A stretch of 64,000 bases of DNA from Cladocopium goreaui (GCA_947184155.2 CAMXCT020001866.1:62001-126000), one strand, 5' to 3'. Shown: positions 11,250 through 23,004, counted from the first letter of the stretch. The notes: generated from the letters alone by a model not told the origin. Program-made: numbers and translations.

Positions 11250-12054
11250 CAATTACTTTACTTCGAGTGATCCCCACCATGACATTTACACGTTTTGTTA
11301 CTGGCAAATCTTCTGGCATTCTATCTGACATATCTTTTGGCATTCGATCTGGCATTCTATCTGGCATATCTTCTGGCATTCTACCTGGCAAACATTCCGG
11401 CACTTTATCTGGCATACCTTGTGGCATTCTATCTGGCATATCTTCTGGCATACCTTCTGACATCCTATCTGGCATTCTATCTGGCAAATCTTCTGGCATT
11501 CTATCTGGCAAACATTCTGGCACTTTATCTGGCATACCTTGTGGCATTCTATCTGGCATATCTTCTGGCATTTTATCTGCCATATCTTCTGGCATTCTAT
11601 CTGACATTCTATCTGGCGTTCTATCTGGCATACCTTCTGGCATTCTATCTGACATGCTATCTGGTGTTCTATCTGGCATATCTTCTGGCATCCTATCTGG
11701 CCGTTGAGGTCCAGTGGTGCTCACTGAGCTCGGAAGGTCCCAGGCTGAGGTCCAGCGGTGCTCACTGAGCTCGGAAGGTCCCAGGTTGAGGTCCAGCGGT
11801 GCCCACTGCATGCGGAAGTTGGCGAAGAGTTGGCAAGGCGGACGGCAGTTGAGGTCCAGCAGTGCCCACTGCATGCGGAAGTTGGCGAAGAGTTGGCAAG
11901 GCGGAAGTGGACCTGGAAGTGGATGCAAAGGTGGTGGAGGAGAAGCTGGAGGAGAAGGAGGAGGAGGAGAAGGAGGTGGAGGATGAGGAGGAGGAGGCAG
12001 AGGAGGAGAACAACTGTGATAAAATCTAACAACCCTCACCTGGCAGGTGGGGAA
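11250..12054. repeat. composite repeat B (second copy, with 331-codon minus-strand open frame)
   Basis: Same left end, module order and right end as composite repeat A. A 12-base GGCAT array lies at about 11304-11702. A repeat led by GTTGAGGTCCAG, in two sub-types of about 40 and 70 bases, lies at about 11703-11905. A GGA-rich tract (about 11906-12010) and the CACCTG-G-CAGGTG palindrome follow. The minus strand is open from 12039 to 11044, from MRVVRFYHSC through a Pro-rich part and MPEDMPDR repeats to NVMVGITRSKVI and a charged tail. No intact transposase domain is seen. Confidence 0.9.
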
Positions 12055-12114
12055 ATAGGGATCAAAAAAAACAAATAGGGCTCAAAAAACAAACAAGGAT
12101 CAAAAAAAACAAAC

Positions 12115-12225
12115 GAGAAAGGAAGGAAGGAAGGAAGGAAGGGGCAGGAAGGAAGGAAGGAAGGAAGGAAGGAAGCAAGGAAGCAAGGAAGCAAGGAAGC
12201 AAGGAAGGAAGGAAGGAAGTCAGGA
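12115..12225. repeat. GGAA microsatellite
   Basis: About 24 GGAA/GCAA units directly after composite repeat B. The open minus-strand frames across it are FLPSFLPS low-complexity translations. Confidence 0.9.
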
Positions 12226-13207
12226 AGGAACCCAAGTGGTGGGTGCTGTTGAGGCACATCAGGCACATCATGCGACATGCAGGTGAGTAGGAGACAAGTG
12301 GGACACCAGTGGAGACAAGTGGGAGACAAGTGTATAACATTGTATACCCAGGCGGCCCAGAGCAACCAGACCGTAGTCGGTCGAGCATGCCAGGAATGCA
12401 AGCCCGGAGGCAGAAGCAAAATAATGCGACCCAGGACTGCAACCTTTTCAAAGGAGTAAGAACTTACAAACTGCATTGGCCTCTTTCTGTGTGAGAGGGC
12501 CATAGCTACCCAGTATCTATTTACAGAATTCTTATTGAGAACCCCATACAGATAAACCTGTTTGGGGAAGAAAGTGGGCAAAGAAGAAACAGTGAATCGC
12601 AAGCACAGGGAAGAGAAAAAAGGGTGAAAGTGAAAGGTTCTGATTTGGAAAGGGTTATTTGACGCTTGCGTTCTGAATGGGGGAAGGCCCAAAGGCATGA
12701 CTTAGGCATGACTTCTTGATGTTGCGTTCACAAGCGGGGAAAGCAAAAGGAGTGACTTAGGCATGACTTTGTCAAACCCCTGTATCTTGGAAACTTAAGC
12801 AAGAGAGGGTGATTGTTTGACTGGTATGTTGTGGATGTTGTGGGCAGTTGTGGATGGTGTGGTCCCGTCAAACAACTGATACACCTGCGCTAAGTCTATC
12901 AAAATGGTTTCGAAGAAAACTAGGGTTCCAATCTCCAATAACTTCAATATACTTGTATTTATATATATATATATTCTGATCTTATCTCCAATTTGTATGA
13001 CTGATGTTCTCCATTTTTTGTCAACCCCAGTTTTGAGACCAGCCCCAGGTCCTTCCCCTGCAACAGGACAGTTTCTGTCGGCATCACGGAAGATATCCCA
13101 CTTTTTGGGTTGACAAATTCTGTATTGATCAGCGAGCCCTGGCAGATGGTTTGCGAGTTTTACCCGTCAATGTACCTTGGGCATCTGCAAGTGGGGTGGT
13201 CTTTCAG
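12226..13207. other. non-coding stretch
   Basis: No GC3-rich island or convincing splice pair was found. It includes a short ACAAGTGGGA repetition at about 12292-12330. Confidence 0.35.
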
Positions 13208-13247
13208 ATGGAGACCCACTTTGATACACGCAAACTGCTGCATTTTG
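13208..13247 (+). CDS. small exon candidate, unknown gene
   Basis: Acceptor TGGTCTTTCAG, donor TTTTG|GTGGTC, frame METHFDTRKLLHF. It is short, and an alternative open frame overlaps it, so this is tentative. Confidence 0.3.
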
Positions 13248-13350
13248 GTGGTCCCCAGGTTTGGCAGCCTTGATATTTTGATCATGATCCTGATTGTGTG
13301 AGCAAGTTTCTAGGTTGCTGTACACATGCACTTTATTTTCACGTCTGCAG

Positions 13351-13382
13351 GAAGCACGCCCAGTGCCACCCCAGCCTGTCAG
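13351..13382 (+). CDS. small exon candidate, Pro-rich
   Basis: Strong acceptor TTTTCACGTCTGCAG|G, donor CAG|GTGATG, frame EARPVPPQPV, exit phase 2. Confidence 0.4.
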
Positions 13383-14308
13383 GTGATGTCGTGCCGAAAG
13401 GTGCTGTGTCTTTGCGGAAAGACATTTCCCCGACGTCTGTGGCTTCTTGACACGCACCTCAATGGGCTGAAGCTGGTCACAAAGAGATCCAGGATATTCC
13501 AGGATCAGATAAGTAAGACGCCCAACCAGAAACCAGACCCAATCTTGCAATTTGGAGGGTGCTATAAACCAACTGAGTTCAGGATTCATTTTTAATTACT
13601 TGGATCAATAATAAGTATTAATAAGATTTCATAAGTAATGTATAAGTGGATGTATCAATAATAAGAAATGTAATCATAGAAATATAAGTAAGCAACTCTC
13701 CCTTCAGCAAATTCTGGGAAACACAGCCGAAAATAAGATGACTGAATTTATCAATGGCAATCGTCACGTTTCATCACTTTTCAGGTTGTAGATTGATGGA
13801 AATGGATGATTTTGATGGAGGGATATGGACACACCCTCCATGAGTGTCCAATTTCGGAGCTCAAGCCTGGCTTTTTAGATGACCTCGAGAGATCCTGTGG
13901 GTTCTGATGAGATTCTGATGAGGTGCAATGAGAGGGACACATGGATAATAGATGATGATATCAACATATCAAATCAACACACAACATATCATTATATCAT
14001 TGCGCCAGACTCTTTCAGAAAGTACGACAGTATGACTCACATGCAGGTTTGTGATTCCAAATATGTCAATGTTCCATTCTACATGGTGGATCATTTTTCG
14101 GGGGTGGGTTCAACCTGCAACATGACCAAGCAGCGGGGGTTCCATTTGATGTTCCACTTCCAGGACTTTTGTGGGGAAAACATGTTGTGGCACTTGATCA
14201 CCCATCAGACCGTCCAAACGAGCTTCCTGGACAAGCTCAGGTGTGCCTGGGAACTCTGCGTGTTGCTGTCTTTTACCTCCATGGCGCTTTGGCTTCAAAG
14301 ATCTTCAG

Positions 14309-14371
14309 CCCTTCATGTTCAGATGTGTTCAGAGGTGTTTTAACAACGAAGAGATCCCCAAAACTGGCAAG
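14309..14371 (+). CDS. exon candidate, unknown gene
   Basis: The frame PFMFRCVQRCFNN then EEIPKTGK ends at donor AAG|GTAGTC. The acceptor is TTCAG at 14308, or the exon may begin at 14241 after AAGCTCAG. A second frame is also open. Confidence 0.35.
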
Positions 14372-14736
14372 GTAGTCCTCCTAACTCATTTGTTTCGGTC
14401 ACATGACTTAAAGACATTTAGAGATCACTTTTCGGAGGATTTGTACCACAACTACATGTGTACATCTCTTTCCCTCCTGTACTCGAACATACTCGAACTA
14501 CATGGCAAATCCCAGGTCCCAAGTTTCCATTGCAAAATCAGCCATAATCCATCAACAGATATGATCTATGGATTCCTATGGGGGATTGTCCTTTTCCAGG
14601 TTCAATTTCCACTGGGTGTGTATGGGTTTGCCTTAAAATGAAGCCAACCGCAAGATTGCCACTTTCGAAGGTGATCAATTGATGGATATGATGAACATTG
14701 ATAAACCATCGAATTTAGGGGCACCCAATTTTTCAG

Positions 14737-14886
14737 GCAGACCGGGCAGACCCATATCTTCCATTTCCATTCACGAGGAACAAGCCATGAAGCAGCTGGT
14801 GGTGGTATCACTGAGCAACGAGGCCCTCAAGCAGCTGGCTCATTTCGCTCCTTGGCAGCAGCTTTTGGAGGAGAGATGCATTTCTT
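14737..14886 (+). CDS. internal exon, unknown gene
   Basis: Acceptor CCAATTTTTCAG|G. The frame runs from RPGRPISSISIHEEQ to SNEALKQLAHFAPW and QQLLEER, donor TT|GTGACT. GC-rich third positions from 14780 on. The Leu/Gln-rich second half is probably helical. Confidence 0.5.
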
Positions 14887-15088
14887 GTGACTTTTTACGG
14901 CAGGAAGTTGTGTTTTTTTTTTTGTGGCGGGTTGAAACTTACTTTTTGTTCTTATAATATACGAGAATATACGAGATACATCTAACTATAGAGGGTGATG
15001 ACATACCCCCTTATTAGCCCTTTCTATACTAACTTCAAGTAACCCAAAGGATCATGCAAGGACCCCGATAATGCTGAGCCACTGGCAG

Positions 15089-15204
15089 CTACTCAAGGAT
15101 TGCTCCAACTCTGGTTGTCACGACCCCAACGAAGAGTACCGCTTGCGGCGGGTGATCGACGCCATTGGCAAGGAACGATTTGAGAACAAGCCCCTTGGCG
15201 CACT
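15089..15204 (+). CDS. internal exon, unknown gene
   Basis: Acceptor GAGCCACTGGCAG, donor ACT|GTGAGG (good consensus). Frame LLKDCSNSGCHDPNEEYR, then LRRVIDAIGKERF and ENKPLGA, with about three quarters of third positions G or C. Exit phase 2. Product unknown. Confidence 0.65.
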
Positions 15205-16196
15205 GTGAGGCTACCCATTTGTTGTGAACCCACTGAGTCCATAACCCCTGGCCCCAGACCACCACCACCACCATGACCACCACCATCACTCTCACCAATC
15301 TCATTCCGCTTTTATCGCCTTTTTTTCTTTCTCATCGCAAATCAGTACCCCTAGGTATTCTTATTACTTGTGGGCCCCATCTTGGGCCTCAACAAAATGC
15401 TTGAACCCGCTTGAAACCGGGAGACATCGGGAGACTAAGGATCCGAACACTGGGTCAATTGATTCTGGACCGCGAGACTGGCGGTGCGCAAGGTGGGCCA
15501 GACCCCTGGAACACCGGGTGGAAGGGAACCACCTGGGCAGGGGTCACAGGAAATGAGACGAAACGGGAAATTGGATGAGATTGACCCGGTCTCGCTGTGG
15601 ATGTGAAAGAATTTAAATCTTAACTGCAGGTGTACTTTGAATCCATCATCGACCATCGGAACTGTGCTAATTAGGATATTTCACTTTGTCAGCAACACCA
15701 CTACAGATGCTTCACTCACGACATTATACATTGTTGTTGTCGAAAAACATGGCTTGTAAGCACTTGATTGCTTCGATACCCACTGGCTGAACCCATCCCT
15801 GTATCATGAGGCCGGAGTCCCAAAAGGACATATGTATGCTGGATCGTGCATTCTCAAATCGTCCAGAGAAGTCATACAACATAGTTATTAGAATCAAGTC
15901 TGGTTTATTTAAATTAGGGATCCTGGCGTATAAACATGTTTCTTTAGAAACTAATTATATATATAGTTCTCAGAACCTATTCCATGTTTATCCATTTTTT
16001 ATATATAATTCTCAGAACCTATGATTCCATTTTTTCCATATCGTTTGCTTCTGGGTTAAACATATTGCTTCGAATTGGGTCTTGCAACTTATTGCTACAT
16101 ATTTGTATATATTTGTTGCATGTGCTGTAAATCATGATATTGTTTCACATTATGTCTAAACATGATTATGTCATGTCCAAACCTTTTATCTCCAAG
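15205..16196. other. stretch with no confident gene
   Basis: An ACCACCACCACC tract lies at 15259-15290. A GC-richer patch at 15470-15540 has no convincing splice sites. Otherwise it is intron-like. Confidence 0.35.
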
Positions 16197-16253
16197 ATCC
16201 CTCCTTGCCCGGACATGGAGCACACCCACTGTCATTTGGCACAAACCCTGTCA
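16197..16253 (+). CDS. small internal exon, unknown gene
   Basis: Acceptor CCTTTTATCTCCAAG, donor TCA|GTGAAG, phase 0 to 0, frame IPPCPDMEHTHCHLAQTLS. Its Cys/His-rich content stands out, but it is too short to call a metal site. Confidence 0.45.
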
Positions 16254-17441
16254 GTGAAGTTTGAAAGCGAGGTGCCAAGCCGCAGCATTCGATGAAAACA
16301 ACCTTTTTCCATACACACGTACGTACATACATACGCCGCTTGATCAGCGCGTGGCTATACTTATATAAAATTTTTGTGCCTTGGGTTCGCCCGCGGGCAC
16401 CACAAGAAACTTTTTAGTTTCGATGCTAAGACAAAAAACATGTTTTTCTGCGGAAACCCAATGAATATGTGCGTGCATATATGGATATATATGTACAATA
16501 AGACAGCACAGCACAATCCGCGCACGCAATAGATGTTTGGTGTTTGGTTGTGAAAAAAAGCGGCTGTAGCATACGACAGCAGAGAACATGGTTGGTGCAT
16601 TCCCTTCTCCAAATATCACTAGGCATGACTGTTAGCACTGTTAGTGCATTGTAGCTACACATGGTTTGTCCCTTGCTTTTGTTACGAGGTATGATTCGAC
16701 GATCATATCACTGTCACTGTATCTGCAAATGATGGGCTCAATTCATCAAACCGAAGGTTCAGATCTTTTTGTCTTGAAAAACTTTTGCAAAGGACGAGAG
16801 TTCCATAGGTGGATTAAAGAAGATAGATCGATGTGGCACACGGCATTGCTTCAGCAGGTAGGGCAGTACAGCAGAGAGCCGTAAATCAGCTGTTAACAAG
16901 CAGCTACTAGCAAGTTAGCTATCAGTTATCATTGTATCATCACTGTCATTATCATGTATCAACTAAACTATACTGTCTGTGGCCTTTGGTTCAAGATTCA
17001 TGGCTTAAGACCGTTCCGACGTCTACGCTGTAACATGCCACAAGTAGTCAGGGTACGTGGATTTTATCATGTCACAGCGTAAGCACGCAGCGGTGTAATA
17101 CCTTTACTTCTATGTTGTATGTTTCATGAAACATGACTTCGGCTGTACATCTTGGGAATATGGCCTGGTTTGATGAATCTTGCAGATTTTAATTGCATGA
17201 TGCAATACTTTCACTGCTTTCTGGCAAGTATTCATCTTTTCACCGGAATAGACAATGTGGCAGAATGGGTTTCTACATGTTTCTACGTTGGATGTTTTCC
17301 TGCTGGAAACCGGCCCTGGAAAGGACTGCAGCTTTGTGATCCACTCCACCCCCATGCCCAGTAGCCCAAGTCATTTTGAATTTAGGTTCTGAGATTTGAG
17401 AAATAGTTTCAGAACATTTATGTTGGCGAAATTATAGGTAG

Positions 17442-18060
17442 AATGGTAGAAACGGTTTCTGGCACCATCCATAAGCTATTTCGGGGCTTAATTTTCCTCC
17501 ATGGTTTACGATGTTTTTCCCCACAGGACAGCCAGAAAGAGCTGAGTGCAAAGTCCCAACAGCAAATCAACAATGCTTTTATCCGCTTGAACACGCACGC
17601 GGGGCCCAGCCCACAAATACGCAACTGCCAGGACATCCCGTCAAACCCCCTTTAACTTTCCCACAGAAGTTTAAGTAAGGCCACAAGTTATTTTAAACCA
17701 TGTTGAAACTTGAAACTTTGGTAATTAAAGTACAGTATTGGCTTCTATGCCAACATCTCTAGACTTTCTTGACTTTATGGGACTCTGTCTGACTCATGTT
17801 GTCTATGTTTGATTTTCTTGCTCATCTTGAAAAAAGACAGTCATTTCATGAGGCTATAAACCAGACAGGCAGGAACCTTCGGAACCGCTCCTACCTATTT
17901 GGGCACAAAACAGGTAGAAACCGTTTCTACCGTTCCGCGCTATTCATTATGCTTTAAAAACGCAACAGATTAGGACCCGATTGAAACCGTTCGAAACCGT
18001 TTCTGGAACCTGTTTGTAACCATAACAGGTAGAAACCGTCGGAACCGTTTCTACCTGTTT
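17442..18060. repeat. cluster of hairpins built on GGTAGAAACC / GGTTTCTACC
   Basis: Palindromes: AGAAAC-G-GTTTCT at about 17448-17460, GGTAGAAAC-C-GTTTCTACC at 17913-17931, and AACAGGTAGAAAC, a 10-base loop, GTTTCTACCTGTT at 18024-18059. Unpaired GAAACCGTTCGAAACCGTTTC lies between them at about 17980-18003. The last exon candidate 17527-17655 lies between the first and second. Confidence 0.8.
17527..17655 (+). CDS. possible last exon, unknown gene
   Basis: Strong acceptor GTTTTTCCCCACAG|G. The frame DSQKELSAKSQQQ, then NNAFIRLNTHAGPS, then NCQDIPSNPL ends at TAA 17653-17655. No GT donor lies before the stop in this frame. Third positions are rich in G/C in the middle. Confidence 0.5.
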   Translation, partial: DSQKELSAKSQQQINNAFIRLNTHAGPSPQIRNCQDIPSNPL

Positions 18061-19240
18061 TGAAAACACGCATAACTTTTGAATTGTGGTAAACTGGTAA
18101 AGGCATCGAGGTTGCTTAAAATAGAATATCAACTGTTGAATACGGTGCAATGGTAAAATTGTAAGTTAAAAGTGTTGAATTGAAGACTGTAAAATGTGAA
18201 CATATAACTTAGTTGCACGGTTTAACTTGAAACTTTTCGGTTTTCTTGGTTGTAATCTTACTTTATATTTTTTGAAGCGAGCGACATGTCACTAAGTATG
18301 TTTTTTAAAGTGGAAAATGGTGGAAAATGTGTGCACCAGTAGGTTATTCACTTGACTCGTTCATTACCCAACAGGTTTTTATCTTCATACAAATCATGTC
18401 CTCATGGGTACGTTACGGCATATTCAAAAGTTAAGTTCTCATGACTCCTGTGGCTATAATGATCTTAATAAAGTGTTATCAGTTATCAAAGCAAACCAAT
18501 CACTAATTTTCAGCGCCTATTTGCTGCCTACTTGAATCTGCTTCACTAAAAAGTATGATTATACAGATCAATGCAGCACAGCCTGCCTCCCATCATGCCG
18601 TATTGACGGCATGCAGTATGCTGGTACCTATCATTTCATGTAACGAGGGTAATTCGCAACACCATTCTATCCACACAGTTTTGTGGCAAACATCTCACGA
18701 CATAACTGTATATAAAGCGGTATGCCGTAAATGATGATATTGAGTATGTGGCCGATGTTTGATGGCAAATTGGAAAAAAATACTTGCAGCTTATTCAGAA
18801 TTTAAGATGTTCTTGTTTACTAATCCGAAGTTTAAAGTCAACCTAATTTAAAACCCCTGCAACGTATCGTACTGGGATCACTGGACCAAACACACAGTGT
18901 TCCACCAAAACCATCCAAAACCCAGTTTCAATTATAGAATGCACTTGGAAACAAGAAATAGATATACCCCCCCGAGTCCAACATCAAGGCCACTCAGTTT
19001 TGTTGACCTTTATAAAACCGACCCATACCAAGCAGTACAGTTGATAAATTACTGCGTGGGCAAATCTGCCATGTCTTGCTGGATTTTGGCAGATATAGGT
19101 TCTGAAAAAATAATTTCGGGAGAATATACTGTAGAATATTCTGTATATACCTATTATATATTTTAATATATATATATATACATAATAATTATATATATAA
19201 GATATGTAAAATCAATTGAAATCATCATTCTCTTAGCCAG
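17656..19240. other. non-coding stretch with hairpins
   Basis: AT-rich, with the hairpins described at 17913 and 18024 and a TA tract near 19160. An open frame at 18897-19166 has no coding signature. It could be an intergenic region after the stop at 17655. Confidence 0.4.
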
Positions 19241-19360
19241 GTTTGCTGGTGCCCGATGTGCCTGGCATCAACCTGGCCGATAGTTTCAGCCCCGGCATGG
19301 CGCAGTCGAGCTGCTCTGGCTCGGTGGAGCCTGGCGTTCTGGACGCAAGCGATGTGATGT
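19241..19360 (+). CDS. internal exon, unknown gene
   Basis: Acceptor TCATTCTCTTAGCCAG|G. The frame LLVPDVPGINLADSF, then MAQSSCSGSVEPG, then LDASDVM is GC3-rich throughout. The donor is GTGTGG or GTGGGT at 19359-19361. The Ser/Pro/Gly-rich composition suggests a linker. Confidence 0.6.
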
Positions 19361-20032
19361 GTGGGTTTGATGTGGTTTTGATGGCATAAACGGAAGGATG
19401 CCCCAATTACTTGGAGAATACCCTGCAATATGATATTTCAACTATCTTCAAGTCGTTTCTAGTGTGGTTTCAACCCATTCTGAACTGAATATAACTGAAT
19501 ATGTTATTCCGTCAATGCGGAAGTGTATGGAATAAAACTGTAAAATCCAAGTGTGAATTGATTAACGGTTTCTCTGAGTAAAACGGGTGAGGAAGGGATG
19601 CTTAAGTTTTGTTGCAGAAAATATCCAGCTTTGGCCATCTTCTGAGATCCAACACGGCAAAAATATGTTTGCATGTTCTGCAGTAAGCCGTCTACCATTT
19701 TGGAATCAGGTGATTAATTAATTCTAGCCTATCTGAAAACAATCCAGGTACAGGATAGCGGAAAATTGTGAATTTGGAGGTGATGTGTAAGATTTGTGGC
19801 CGTCAAATTCAGGAAACATTGTAATTAATTGTAATAGATTGTAATTATTCAGGGACTGTGTCAGATTCATTTCTCCGAAGACAGATCAAGAATGGGCAAT
19901 AATTAAAGTAAAGTAGTCCATAGCTGTGAGTTTGACCGAGAAGGAATCCTCAGTCGTGCTGTTTGCTTTGAACCAAATCAGGTTTGGACGGTGAGGAGGA
20001 TCCTATGGTGCAAATCAGCTTCTAATTTGCAG

Positions 20033-20190
20033 CTTGGTCTTCAATCATGGCCATACCAGGGAAGGCCTGAGTGCTGTGGCCATGTGCGCACGACTTTTTG
20101 GATTGTTAAACTCAAAGTCAAAATCTCCTCGTCTCTACTGCAATCACAATGTGGCCAAAGACAATACCACCCTCATAGTGACAACACCTG
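20033..20190 (+). CDS. internal exon, unknown gene (about 52 codons)
   Basis: Acceptor CTTCTAATTTGCAG. Frame LVFNHGHTREGLSAVAM, then CARLFGLLNSKSKSP, then HNVAKDNTTLIVTTP, donor GTCAAG (exit phase 1). The other frames are quickly closed. Not assigned to a family. Confidence 0.55.
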
Positions 20191-20860
20191 GTCAAGAGAC
20201 CTTCAGTGACATACCGATTTTTCCAGTGTTTTGCAGTCGACGTTGTCAGTTTTATTGACATGTTTTGTGCGCAAGTGCCTCCATGTTTTCTGCATCCCGA
20301 AAATCCCGATATCCAATTCGCTATATATTAAATTAATATACTGTAGTATATACAAATTAATTATAGATACAAATTTATATAGTATACATATGCATACTGC
20401 ATCACTGCATTCTGTATATGCTGTAAAAGATTGATATCACGATATCATGTAAACAGATATGTGTATGTATGTATATATATATAAATATGAATTGAATATC
20501 CAGTATGATATGCATGTTCATTCCATGGACATTTTCTCAGTCCAGGTCTTTATTTCTTGAACCCGGAAGCCGAGCCGGTTGGCAACTGATGGTGCTCTTC
20601 CGGTTTTGATGTGGTCTTAGCATTTCTTATCCATCCTGGTGCCTGATGCCAAGCATCTCTTAGGCACCCAATAATGCTTATTGGTGATGCACACCCTTGC
20701 TGGACGGGGCTGAAGATGGCTGAAGTATACCACAATCTTGATGTAACATGCTGGGTTTGCACTTGGATGCTAGCTTTTGAAAAACGAACCATCCACATCA
20801 AATATCAGTTATATATTTGTCTATATGTATCAAACATGTTGTCTTCCCACGTATGGCCAG

Positions 20861-20989
20861 GAGACAGTTGCCATTTGGGTCAGCTCATGCGCAGGGCATG
20901 AGACAGTCACATCTTTCCCCCCGGGCCCAGTTCATCTGAAAATTCAGCAGACATCTCGCACTCTAAGATCCAAAGAGGTCGAACAAGCG
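20861..20989 (+). CDS. internal exon, unknown gene (43 codons)
   Basis: Acceptor TCCCACGTATGGCCAG|G, donor GCG|GTAGAA, phase 0 to 0. Frame ETVAIWVSSCAGHETV, then PPGPVHLKIQQTSR, then RSKEVEQA. Confidence 0.5.
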
Positions 20990-21300
20990 GTAGAAAACGC
21001 ATGTGCATATGTTATATGTGTATGTCGCTTTGATATGTATGTATTGTACTGTATAATGCGTATAATATATATTATACATATATACATTAATATACATGAT
21101 GTGTTGATCTCTGACATGAGACATGCGTGTATTTGCTTACAGTACACACCGTATGTATATGTTTTCATATATTGTATATTATTATATATATGTATATATT
21201 TGGTATACATGTTATACATATATATATATATTATCATATATACATATGTGTTTACGCGTACATACATAGTATGCAGTACATTCACTTTTCTTTACTACAG

Positions 21301-21355
21301 GTGCACCTGGTCTGGGGTTGTAAACATCCAGATTGTTGCTTATGGCTCGGTTCTA
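21301..21355 (+). CDS. small exon candidate, unknown gene
   Basis: Very good acceptor CTTTTCTTTACTACAG, donor CTA|GTAATA. The frame entered after one base is CTWSGVVNIQIVAYGSVL. The other two frames are also open, so the reading is uncertain. Confidence 0.3.
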
Positions 21356-21491
21356 GTAATATGTCGTGTATTGTAGGTGTACAGTTTATGTGCATTGAAT
21401 AACAATATATTATACTAAATACTAGGTCATGCATGCCTGAGCTAGTGTACAATGTACATCCATGTGTCAAAGTTCTTACACTTATTTTCAG

Positions 21492-21551
21492 TTTGGATCT
21501 TGAAAGGGCCGAGATTGCCACCTTTGTGGCCAGAGCACGACATCGTCGAAG
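21492..21551 (+). CDS. internal exon, unknown gene
   Basis: Acceptor CTTATTTTCAG, donor AG|GTCCTG. Frame LDLERAEIATFVARARHRR, likely an amphipathic helix. Confidence 0.5.
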
Positions 21552-22533
21552 GTCCTGAAAAGGAAGCATTTGGAAGCACCCGGGGCCTGAACACGATGAA
21601 AACATTTGAAAACATAGCAAAAGCATATGTAAAATCAGAAAGATGTTAAGGCTGTTAAGGCTGTTAAGATGACTAGTGATGGATAGTATGATAGTGATGG
21701 TGTAGATATGAGAGGATGCTCAAGTTCATTTCCCGAATGGCCTAAATGTTATGTCATCTTCCCATGAACAAAGTCTTCCACTTTGATGACTCAATGGAAT
21801 TGGAAGATTCATGACCCAAAGGGCGCGAGATTGAGGAGCAAGAATGTAAAACCGGTTTTGAACATGCTGAGCCACCAACAGGCAAAATGTAACAGGCAAG
21901 ATATATATATATACATACAAGTATACAGCATATAAATATATAAACGAGTGATAGCCTGTACTGGAAGTCACCCAAAACCAGTATTTGATCCATACTAAGA
22001 ACCCTGAAATATTGAATCATTAAATCTACTGTTTTCAAAGCGACAGGGTGGGTGGTAGTTGTAACTTTGAGTCTCAGCAGATCTCTAGTAAAGGGATAAA
22101 GCACCTAGAGGCCAGTTGTCTATTGTGCCCCATCTTGTCACAAACCAAAAGATTTTGTTTTGACTAGTACTGGTCATTCGTGTTTGTCTCTGCTGATCCT
22201 TAGAAGCGGAGATGTTGCTGTCTTTTTCGTGAGTGGTGAGAGGTTCAAATTCAGTCCAGCAATTAGTATGCGGATTGTTTTATGTTGCTGCCCTACCATG
22301 GGGCGAAACTCAATGAATGTTCCACTGGGATGACTCAAGGAAAATCTGCACCAAAGAGCATGTGATGTTTGTGAACCGTCCAATTGTTCTTGTTCCTGTA
22401 ATAGGTGTTCCCCTTCCAACACTACATCCAACATTTCTAGGGAACGGTAGTCCATATGTGTTTTTGCATCCAACATCATCCAAACATTATCGAATATGTT
22501 TCATTTACGTTTCATGAGTGATTTGTCCTGCAG

Positions 22534-22671
22534 AAATATCCTACAACAGCTGTTTCTCGCAACCAGCTGAGTCAGCTGAGTTTCTGTTTCCAGCTGAGTC
22601 CTCTCTGGGCACTCAGGTCCCTGAGAACGACACATGCCAAGACTGCCTTGGAGGTGGTTCTTCGACTCTTC
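22534..22671 (+). CDS. internal exon, unknown gene (46 codons)
   Basis: Acceptor GATTTGTCCTGCAG, consensus donor TTC|GTAAGG. Phase-0 frame KYPTTAVSRNQLSQL, then SPLWALRSLRTTHAKTAL, then EVVLRLF. A second frame (SQPAESAEFLFPAE...) is open across the whole exon, so the boundaries are firmer than the peptide. Confidence 0.45.
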
Positions 22672-22960
22672 GTAAGGCTCAGCCTTTGGAAACATTTGGG
22701 CACTGGGCTGATCCGTTGATGTTGATATTTGTGGTTAGTAACTGGGTTGTAAAATGTTATAATGTGTTATAATATGTTATACCCATTTATACCCCCTGTG
22801 TAACTGGTATGTTGGAAACACTAGCAAATCATTAAAGAAGTTTCGGGATCATTCAACAACTCGGAAGCATGGCAGAAGTGGAGGATCCGCAAACCCGGTT
22901 TGAAGATTGGACGTCACCTAGTGCTGAGATGTACTGAGATCATTGCTGATGTTTCCGTAG

Positions 22961-23004
22961 AAGATCCATGATGTGGCTATGCTTCGAAGTGGCACAAGAT
23001 ATTG
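22961..23004 (+). CDS. small internal exon, unknown gene
   Basis: Acceptor GATGTTTCCGTAG, donor TTG|GTAGAT, frame KIHDVAMLRSGTRY, exit phase 2. Confidence 0.4.

Noticed and set aside
10234-11328. Long Cys/Leu-rich plus-strand frames and Gln-rich minus-strand frames
   Set aside because: They are translations of the 20-base satellite in successive frames. The period is not a multiple of three, and no coding bias or splice sites support them.
12036-12698. 220-codon minus-strand frame
   Set aside because: Half of it is the GGAA tract read as FLPSFLPS, and the rest lacks codon bias.
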